NCBI GenBank assembly: GCA_025362765.1
Contig: JANYFI010000445.1
Location: 1-5,167 of the forward strand
DNA from: Ferruginibacter sp.
Lineage (GTDB): Bacteria; Bacteroidota; Bacteroidia; Chitinophagales; Chitinophagaceae
Length of the DNA: 5,167 nucleotides
Reading direction: 5' to 3'
Part shown: piece after piece, positions 1 through 4,098 of the stretch
How positions within the stretch are numbered: the first letter of the stretch is position 1
Layout: each line of letters opens with the position of its first letter
Notes under the pieces: generated by a model
Database searches by the model: none
What the model saw: only the letters and a program-made list of their open reading frames with translations
What the model was told of the DNA's origin: nothing
Translations under genes and position numbers: made by a program

Positions 1-117
1 TTCCAATGCTGTTGCTTTAGTGGCGGTGCGATTCCAAACCTGTACGGTGTCGCCTTTCTGCAACATTGCTTTCACGAAATTGGAACCTAATAATCCCATG
101 CCTAAAAATGCTTTCAT
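1..117 (-). CDS. NAD(P)-dependent oxidoreductase, beta-hydroxyacid dehydrogenase family (N-terminal fragment)
   Basis: Reading the minus strand from an ATG at 117 gives 39 residues that continue past the left edge. They begin MKAFLGMGLLGSNF and form the first beta-alpha-beta unit of a Rossmann fold. The dinucleotide-binding glycines GxGxxG are G6, G8 and G11, and the second strand ends VWNRTATK (residues 27-34). This is the start of the 6-phosphogluconate / 3-hydroxyisobutyrate dehydrogenase-like family, which normally has about 290 residues and oxidises beta-hydroxyacids or reduces small aldehydes in the cytoplasm. In this family an NR(S/T)xxK motif after strand 2 goes with NADPH preference, and N29-R30-T31-x-x-K34 matches it, so NADP(H) use is inferred. 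The substrate cannot be deduced because the catalytic lysine domain is outside the window. The gene is transcribed away from the neighbour at 439. Only the fold and cofactor class are supported. Confidence 0.88.
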   Translation of the reverse strand, partial: MKAFLGMGLLGSNFVKAMLQKGDTVQVWNRTATKATALE

Positions 118-438
118 ACTACCATTTTTTTGTAAAGTTACAGAAACGACTTGCTGCGCAGCCTGGTTTTTTTAACAGCAACTATTTCCGAAAAGAGTAA
201 CACCTTTCCCGGAGACTTTCAAACTCGAACAGTGTTCCCAAAAGGTGTTATCTCTTTGGGGCGTTTTTGCGTGTGTAATAATTCCTCAAAATATTCACCT
301 TATCAAGCGTACCGAATATAAAACTTCTTTGTATTAATTTACATGTTATATTGAGTTAAATTCAATGCATTTAATTGGTTTTCGATACCGGTTATTTGTC
401 CAGTTTTAACAAGCTAACATCGCCCTAAACCAACAAAC
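118..438. other. Divergent intergenic spacer (321 bp)
   Basis: This spacer separates the leftward oxidoreductase from the rightward TonB-C gene and must hold the promoters of both. I see no credible coding frame. It contains the near-palindrome TGTAA-AG-TTACA at 131-142, 14-25 bases upstream of the oxidoreductase start, a 10-bp palindrome GCTGCGCAGC at 153-162 followed by seven T (167-173), and a long inverted repeat at 192-257 listed separately. The right half (about 270-438) is A+T-rich. I could not find a convincing TTG/TAnnTTTG pair with correct spacing for the gene at 439; the TTTG at 395-398 has no well-placed partner. Confidence 0.6.
192..257. repeat. Long imperfect inverted repeat (16-bp arms, 33-nt loop)
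   Basis: The left arm is AAAGAG (192-197) plus TAACACCTTT (198-207). The right arm is AAAGGTGTTA (241-250), one unpaired T (251) and CTCTTT (252-257). The arms pair over 16 positions with that single bulge. The 33-base interval holds only a weak hairpin (GAAC-AGT-GTTC, 227-237). On neither strand is it followed directly by a good T tract; on the plus strand GGGGCG precedes five T. It is therefore not a standard intrinsic terminator. It could be a folded leader RNA element, a dispersed palindromic repeat, or a pair of regulator half-sites. Confidence 0.6.
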
Positions 439-1200
439 ATGACCAGTTTTTTCCGTTATTGTTTTATCACCTCATTGTGTGGTATCAGTTTTGCCGCCAA
501 GGCACAGCAAAATACGATAGTAAAATACTACGACTCCTCCTGGGTAGCTACCACCCAGGACAGCGCCTTTTATGTAACTAATTTTGTTAAAAAAGCGGAT
601 CGCTATGAGTGCACTTCTTACTGGATCAAATCAAATAAGTTAAACTGCATCTCCTTTACAAACGATACGCTATTTTCAAAAGTGACAGGTTTGTTACGCC
701 GGTATTATGAAAATGGACACTTAAAAGATTCCTCATTTTATGCCAACCCAACCGGTGAGTTAACCAATTCATATCGTTATTATGAAAGTGGAAAGATATG
801 GGCGCATTATATAGCTGGCGAGGGTAATAGAAAAGAAAGTCAGGAAGGCTATGCTGAAGACGGCAAACCAATAAAGAATTTTATTGTGGGAAGAGAGGCT
901 ACTTTTGAAGGAGGAATGCCCGTATGGATACGCTATTTGCAAAAGAATCTGAAAAGTGAAACGGCTGAAAAAAATGGAGCCCGTGCAGGAACTTACCAGG
1001 TAATAGTAAGGTTTATAGTTAATAAGAATGGTACAATTAGTGATGTGAGGGCCGAAACAAAGTGGGGTTTTGGAATGGAGCAGGAAGTAGTAAGGGTAAT
1101 AAAAAATTCACCCAAATGGATTCCGGCAATTGAGATGAACGAAAAAATAAATGCGTATCGGCGTCAGCCTTTAACTTTTGTGGTAGAAGAAAATAAATAA
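439..1200 (+). CDS. Secreted TonB C-terminal-domain protein with YwqK/MORN-like repeats
   Basis: The 253-residue product starts with a typical signal peptide: Arg6, a hydrophobic core, and an A20-K-A22 cleavage site before QQ. Residues 84-101 (GLLRRYYENGHLKDSSFY), 106-124 and 137-145 are degenerate YwqK/MORN-type repeats built on the pattern 'YYENGxL / YYESGKI / YAEDGKPI'. Residues 153-171 (EATFEGGMPVWIRYLQKNL) match the conserved lead-in 'FxGGxxaWxxYLxkNL'. Residues 186-249 are a TonB C-terminal domain: VxFxVNKNGTISDV, then EQEVVRVIKNSPKWIPA, then a final QPLTFVV strand. In this family the domain contacts outer-membrane receptor plugs, or is used as a periplasmic module. There is no proline-rich linker and no membrane anchor apart from the signal segment, so a true energy-transducing role with ExbBD is doubtful; a periplasmic accessory role is inferred. 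No terminator hairpin follows. Confidence 0.85.
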   Translation: MTSFFRYCFITSLCGISFAAKAQQNTIVKYYDSSWVATTQDSAFYVTNFVKKADRYECTSYWIKSNKLNCISFTNDTLFSKVTGLLRRYYENGHLKDSSFYANPTGELTNSYRYYESGKIWAHYIAGEGNRKESQEGYAEDGKPIKNFIVGREATFEGGMPVWIRYLQKNLKSETAEKNGARAGTYQVIVRFIVNKNGTISDVRAETKWGFGMEQEVVRVIKNSPKWIPAIEMNEKINAYRRQPLTFVVEENK

Positions 1201-1226
1201 CAAAAAAATTTCACCTTTACAGAGAA

Positions 1227-1256
1227 TTGTTCCCTAACCTTTCTATCCTAATTTTA
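1227..1256 (+). promoter_or_regulatory. Candidate Bacteroidota-type promoter for the hydrolase/monooxygenase pair
   Basis: TTG at 1227-1229 is followed after exactly 19 bases by TAATTTTA at 1249-1256. This agrees with the Bacteroidota vegetative pattern TTG-N19-TAnnTTTG except for the last base. Transcription would start near 1262, leaving a leader of roughly 48 bases before the ATG at 1310. The match is by eye and such short elements occur by chance in A+T-rich DNA. Confidence 0.4.
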
Positions 1257-1309
1257 CACAAACCTACATTAAACTATCACTATGTTGTGGGCAAGTAAAA
1301 TAAACCGTT

Positions 1310-2125
1310 ATGCAAAAATTTTATTTTCTTTTAGTTTGTATCAGTTGTTCCCATAGCTTATTTAGTCAGCATAAAATTGATTATGGCAATAACAAAGTGG
1401 CAGGAGAATATTACGATGTGCGGGGTATAAAAATGTATGCGGAAACCTACGGCAGCGGCAAACCCTTGTTAATGATACATGGTAATGGGGGAAGCATCAG
1501 CAGTATGGCGAGTATTATTCCATTTTTTTCCAAACAGTACAAAGTGATTGTAACGGACAGCCGTGCTCATGGAAAATCAACTGATGCAAAAGATTCACTA
1601 AGTTTTGAAATGATGGCCGATGATGAAGCCGCCTTGCTGGATGCGATGCACCTGGATTCAGCCTATGTGATTGGATGGAGCGATGGCGGTATCGTAGCAC
1701 TGGTACTGGCTATGCGACATCCCGGAAAAGTGATAAAACTTGCTTCTACCGGCGCCAATCTCTGGGCGGATTCTACTGCTTTGCTACCTTCCTTGCGAAG
1801 AGAGGATCAACAGAAATATGAGGCAGACCATGCCAGGGTTTTTACAAATGCAAAAGAAAAAAATGATTGGAAAATATTTATGCTCGACTGGCTGCAACCC
1901 AATATTCCGTTAACCGCACTTAGCGGAATTAGTTGTCCGGCACTCATCATTAGCGGCGATCATGATGTAATTATGCTGGAACATACTGTGCAAATTTTCC
2001 GGAATATTCCGCATGCTTATTTATGGGTGTTGCCCAATTCTGGTCATGCAACATTGAATGAACATACCCTTGAATTTAACAAAGAAGTCGCAAAGTTTTT
2101 TACAAATCCTTTTAACAACCGCTGA
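1310..2125 (+). CDS. Secreted alpha/beta-fold hydrolase
   Basis: This is a complete 271-residue alpha/beta hydrolase. Residues 1-20 (MQKFYFLLVC...SLFSQ) form a signal peptide. The C10 and C13 context does not fit a lipobox well, so type I export to the periplasm is more likely than lipidation. The hydrolase signature appears in order: the oxyanion-hole HGNGG (57-61), the nucleophile elbow G-W-S-D-G (122-126, Ser124), the acid in GDHD (216-219, probably Asp219) and the histidine in SGH (His246). The whole triad is intact. The length is usual for the single-domain family with a short cap (about residues 150-200). The family includes esterases, lactonases, haloperoxidase-like and C-C hydrolases, and the sequence does not settle the substrate. 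The monooxygenase gene starts 34 bases downstream with no terminator between, which suggests co-transcription. The product is probably exported while its neighbour is cytoplasmic. Confidence 0.9.
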   Translation: MQKFYFLLVCISCSHSLFSQHKIDYGNNKVAGEYYDVRGIKMYAETYGSGKPLLMIHGNGGSISSMASIIPFFSKQYKVIVTDSRAHGKSTDAKDSLSFEMMADDEAALLDAMHLDSAYVIGWSDGGIVALVLAMRHPGKVIKLASTGANLWADSTALLPSLRREDQQKYEADHARVFTNAKEKNDWKIFMLDWLQPNIPLTALSGISCPALIISGDHDVIMLEHTVQIFRNIPHAYLWVLPNSGHATLNEHTLEFNKEVAKFFTNPFNNR

Positions 2126-2159
2126 AGGGAAATAGAAACGGTTCAATAAATTTTTAATT

Positions 2160-3185
2160 ATGGAAATAGGAATTGATAGTTTTGCCGCAGCTAAGTGGAG
2201 GGACGACTCCAATACAGCCTCCGATGGTGTACAGGCGATTGCTGAATTGCTGGAAAGAATTGTGGCCGCGGATAAGGCAGGCCTGGATGTGTTTGGCATC
2301 GGCGAACATCACCGCAAAGAATTTTTGGATGCAGCGCCAACGGTGATACTTGCCGCAGCTGCCGCACAAACAACAAATATCCGCTTAACGAGCGCCGTTA
2401 CTGTATTAAGTGCGGCTGATCCGGTAAGGGTATTTCAAAATTTTGCGACCCTTGACCTGGTTTCCAAAGGGCGCATTGAGATGGTGGTGGGACGTGGCTC
2501 GTTTACCGAAGCCTTTCCTTTATTTGGATTAAACCTGCAGGACTATGATGAATTATTTACAGAAAAACTGGAACTGCTGCTGAATATTCGTGCCAACGAA
2601 ACGGTAAACTGGTCGGGCAGGTTTAGGCCGCCCTTGCACCAGCAGGCTGTTTATCCAAGGCCCCTGCAAAATCCTTTGCCGGTTTGGATTGGGGTGGGCG
2701 GAACGCCGGAATCTTTTGTACGGGCGGGGTCGCTCGGGCTACCGTTGATGGTGGCCATTATTGGTGGGGAAACACATCGTTTTCGCCCACTTGTTGATTT
2801 GTACCGTGCAGCAGGGAAAAAAGCCGGCTTCGCTCCTGAACAGTTGAAAGTAGGCTTGCATTCTTTGGGCTATGTCGCCAACACTACTACAGAAGCAATC
2901 GAAGACTATTACCCCGGTTACGCTGAAACATTCACCAAAATTGGAAAGGAGCGGGGATGGCCTCCGGTAACCAGGCCGCAATTTCTCGCACAGGCGGGAA
3001 CGTTGGGCGCATTGCTGGTAGGCGGCCCGGAAGAAGTGGCCGCGAAAATTCTGCGGCATAGCGAAGCGTTGGGTGGAATTGCAAGAGTAACTTTTCAGAT
3101 GGACAACGCCGGTTTATCTCACGAAAAATTATTGACAGCAATTGAACTGATTGGCAGTAAAGTGATGCCGTTGGTGAATGGATAA
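2160..3185 (+). CDS. LLM-class flavin-dependent oxidoreductase (luciferase-like monooxygenase)
   Basis: The 341-residue product is a complete bacterial-luciferase-like TIM barrel. It starts MEIGIDSFA (strand 1). It then has FGIGEHHR (45-52), the conserved SAVTVLSAADPVRVFQNFATLDLVS segment (78-102), GRIEMVVGRGSF (104-115), the substrate-side PLFGL (120-124), PLPVWIGVGGTPES (172-185), and a C-terminal VTFQMDNAGLSHEKLLTAIELIGSKVMP. These features are closest to the family typified by structure 2I7G, whose members are about the same length. Such enzymes use reduced FMN and oxygen (F420 in other branches) to oxidise small molecules; the substrate here is unknown. No signal peptide is present, so it acts in the cytoplasm. 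The start is the only Met before the first conserved strand. Its G+C looks clearly higher than in flanking genes (one 60-base stretch at 2701-2760 is 60% G+C), so its history may differ. Confidence 0.92.
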   Translation: MEIGIDSFAAAKWRDDSNTASDGVQAIAELLERIVAADKAGLDVFGIGEHHRKEFLDAAPTVILAAAAAQTTNIRLTSAVTVLSAADPVRVFQNFATLDLVSKGRIEMVVGRGSFTEAFPLFGLNLQDYDELFTEKLELLLNIRANETVNWSGRFRPPLHQQAVYPRPLQNPLPVWIGVGGTPESFVRAGSLGLPLMVAIIGGETHRFRPLVDLYRAAGKKAGFAPEQLKVGLHSLGYVANTTTEAIEDYYPGYAETFTKIGKERGWPPVTRPQFLAQAGTLGALLVGGPEEVAAKILRHSEALGGIARVTFQMDNAGLSHEKLLTAIELIGSKVMPLVNG

Positions 3186-3190
3186 AAACA

Positions 3191-3232
3191 GTAAAAGCTG
3201 AAATATTTTTCCATATTTTAACCTTTACTTTT
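3191..3232 (+). terminator. Weak intrinsic terminator candidate after the monooxygenase
   Basis: GTAAAAG (3191-3197) pairs with CTTTAC (3223-3228) with one bulged A. Inside it, AAATAT (3201-3206) pairs with ATATTT (3213-3218) around a six-base loop. TTTT follows at 3229-3232. The stem is A+T-rich and begins six bases after the stop codon, so it may act alone or with the next hairpin. Confidence 0.35.
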
Positions 3233-3242
3233 CCGTATAAAC

Positions 3243-3277
3243 AATACCGCCTGCCATGGCAGCGATACAGGTATTTT
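3243..3277. terminator. Bidirectional terminator hairpin between convergent genes
   Basis: AATACC (3243-3248) pairs with GGTATT (3270-3275) and encloses the perfect 12-bp palindrome CTGCCATGGCAG (3251-3262). On the plus strand the outer arm merges into TTTT (3274-3277). On the minus strand the hairpin begins immediately after the Hsp20 stop codon (3276-3278) and ends in a short GTTTAT tract. Its position between two converging genes fits a shared terminator, though both T tracts are short. Confidence 0.5.
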
Positions 3278-3731
3278 AATACACAGCAATCCTGGTATGG
3301 CGCTTTCTTATGGGCCGGGAAGTTTTTGAAATACATAAGTACAATTTATCTTCCCTGTATTCTGCGCTGGTGAATTCAGGGTCTGCATGGTCAGGCAATT
3401 CAATAGTACTGTAAAAAAAATTGCCATTCATTTTTGGAACAAAATCTGTCTGCGGCGTATAATTACCAGCTGCTGTATTGGCTTGAAGCACACAAATAGT
3501 TAGCATTTTATTATCACAGTATATGAATACATCATCCCTTTTTATTCCCGGGATACTGATCACTATGTTAATAGCGTCTTCCGATTCGCCTGATTTTACT
3601 GGCGAATACAAAGCATTAATCAACGGGGTTGATTTTTTTAATTTTTTCTTTACGTCCATTTCATCAAGCGTGGGAACAAATGAGCCAGGGTAAACTGTGG
3701 GGCGGGTGGGGGAAAGCATAGCATTTTTCAT
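3276..3731 (-). CDS. hsp20: Hsp20 / alpha-crystallin-type small heat-shock protein (divergent)
   Basis: The 151-residue product has the layout of a small heat-shock protein, an ATP-independent holdase that keeps unfolding cytoplasmic proteins soluble. Residues 1-42 are a variable N-terminal arm. Residues 43-136 form the alpha-crystallin domain: SPVKSGESEDAINIVISIPGIKRDDVFI (43-70, with the typical 'V-x-IPG-x-x-x-D-V' core), MLTICV (76-81), FYSTIELPDHADP (106-118), then EYREDKLYLCISK (124-136). The basic tail ends RIAVY, where I148-A-V150 fits the (I/V)x(I/V) motif that docks neighbouring dimers. The usual 'A-x-x-x-NGVL' signature is replaced by 'AEYREDKLYL', so this is a divergent paralogue. 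The start at 3731 has only a weak AGG 6-8 bases upstream; Met5 is an alternative. It is convergent with the monooxygenase and divergent from the permease. Confidence 0.85.
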   Translation of the reverse strand: MKNAMLSPTRPTVYPGSFVPTLDEMDVKKKLKKSTPLINALYSPVKSGESEDAINIVISIPGIKRDDVFIYCDNKMLTICVLQANTAAGNYTPQTDFVPKMNGNFFYSTIELPDHADPEFTSAEYREDKLYLCISKTSRPIRKRHTRIAVY

Positions 3732-3793
3732 ATAACCTGTTTTAATTTAGATGGATAAATGAGGTGACAAGGAACCTATGCTAAATTAAATAA

Positions 3794-3821
3794 ATTATAG
3801 CTGTTAAAAGAGTGATATCAA
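3794..3821 (-). promoter_or_regulatory. Candidate promoter of the Hsp20 gene
   Basis: On the minus strand TTGATA (3821-3816) is followed after 16 bases by TATAAT (3799-3794). The same TTG also lies 19 bases before the TA of a TATAATTT box, so it resembles both a general sigma-70 layout and the Bacteroidota TTG/TA form. Transcription would begin near 3787, giving a leader of about 55 bases. The TTGATA lies inside an inverted repeat (3815-3851), which could be an operator. Confidence 0.35.
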
Positions 3822-3851
3822 TCATGGAAATAAGATTCATATTATTGATAT
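3815..3851. repeat. Inverted repeat over the Hsp20 promoter
   Basis: ATATCAAT (3815-3822) and ATTGATAT (3844-3851) are perfect 8-bp inverted copies. Between them ATGGA (3824-3828) pairs with TTCAT (3836-3840), including one G-T pair, around a seven-base loop. The left arm overlaps the -35-like TTGATA of the Hsp20 promoter candidate, so a repressor or heat-shock regulator site is possible. A+T-rich DNA gives such repeats by chance fairly often. Confidence 0.4.
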
Positions 3852-3858
3852 TTTTCTT

Positions 3859-3907
3859 ATCTGTGTAAATCCGTTCAAATCCGCATTATCCTCGTTTCCA
3901 TCCTTCG
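3859..3907. repeat. Degenerate ~10-bp phased ATCCG repeats
   Basis: Related heptamers start at 3859 (ATCTGTG), 3869 (ATCCGTT), 3879 (ATCCGCA), 3888 (ATCCTCG) and 3900 (ATCCTTC), with steps of 10, 10, 9 and 12 bases. On the minus strand they read as GGAT units followed by A/T-rich letters. I recall similar 'ATCTGTG/ATCCGTG' arrays as dispersed intergenic elements in Bacteroidota and other environmental genomes, but cannot confirm that here. No function is assigned. Confidence 0.5.
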
Positions 3908-3913
3908 CATAGC

Positions 3914-3929
3914 TGTACGAAATCAGACA
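3914..3929. promoter_or_regulatory. Palindromic regulator site 1 (distal), probable enhancer-binding-protein site
   Basis: TGTACGAAATCAGACA fits TGTnCG-N4-CGnACA with one mismatch (A at the second position of the right half-site). It matches the reverse complement of site 2 at 14 of 16 positions. Its centre is about 104 bases upstream of the predicted permease transcription start, within the usual range for activators of sigma-54 promoters. Confidence 0.5.
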
Positions 3930-3934
3930 TTGAC

Positions 3935-3950
3935 TGTCCGGTTTCGTACA
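3935..3950. promoter_or_regulatory. Palindromic regulator site 2 (proximal), probable enhancer-binding-protein site
   Basis: TGTCCGGTTTCGTACA fits TGTnCG-N4-CGnACA fully. It begins exactly 21 bp after site 1, two helical turns, which would put two dimers on the same face of the DNA. Its centre is about 83 bases before the predicted start of permease transcription. Tandem palindromes at this distance are the classic arrangement for NtrC-type activators. Confidence 0.55.
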
Positions 3951-3999
3951 CTTTTTTTTTAATACCATCCACAACCCTTTACAGGTAAGGTTTTTAGCG

Positions 4000-4014
4000 T
4001 GGCATGGCTGTTGT
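4000..4014 (+). promoter_or_regulatory. Candidate sigma-54 (-24/-12) promoter of the permease
   Basis: TGGCAT (4000-4005), five bases, then TTGT (4011-4014) matches the sigma-54 consensus TGGCAC-N5-TTGC at 8 of 10 fixed positions with the exact spacing. The -24 GG (4001-4002) is intact; the -12 GC is GT, which weakens the case. Transcription would begin near 4026, leaving about 73 untranslated bases. The two palindromes upstream supply the activator sites such a promoter requires. Confidence 0.5.
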
Positions 4015-4098
4015 TACACGCTATACTACGAGGTGAATGACATTTATAGAAGTTGTCAAATGAACCAGGAAATAAGCAACATATCTAAACTATAAACT

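Larger units (their letters stand above)
3914..3960 (+). terminator. Terminator-like hairpin with nine-T tract (competes with the operator reading)
   Basis: Because sites 1 and 2 are inverted copies, the RNA of 3914-3929 can pair with 3935-3950 over 16 positions, with one A-C mismatch, one G-U pair and a five-base loop (TTGAC). After one C come nine T (3952-3960). As RNA this is a textbook plus-strand intrinsic terminator. No plus-strand gene ends nearby; the closest is the monooxygenase, which stops at 3185 and has its own hairpins. It would need an unannotated short transcript from the spacer, or would insulate the permease from read-through. Confidence 0.4.

Noticed and set aside
153..173. 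GCTGCGCAGC palindrome followed by seven T as an intrinsic terminator
   Set aside because: The palindrome leaves no adequate loop, the T tract starts four bases after it, and no plus-strand gene ends upstream.
371..398. TTG (375-377) with TTTG (395-398) as a Bacteroidota promoter for the TonB-C gene
   Set aside because: The TA of the -7 box is absent and the spacing between the elements is about five bases too short.
1310..1348. Lipoprotein signal on the hydrolase (Cys10 or Cys13)
   Set aside because: The residues before either cysteine do not fit the L-(A/S)-(G/A)-C lipobox, so ordinary signal-peptidase cleavage is more likely.
2021..2376. Overlapping minus-strand open frames across the end of the hydrolase and the start of the monooxygenase
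   Set aside because: They lie opposite two well-supported genes, have no recognisable domains, and their composition reflects the complementary strand.
2932..3336. 134-codon minus-strand frame spanning the convergent spacer
   Set aside because: It overlaps the monooxygenase 3' end, both terminator hairpins and the Hsp20 3' end in another frame, and its cysteine- and arginine-rich translation resembles no family.
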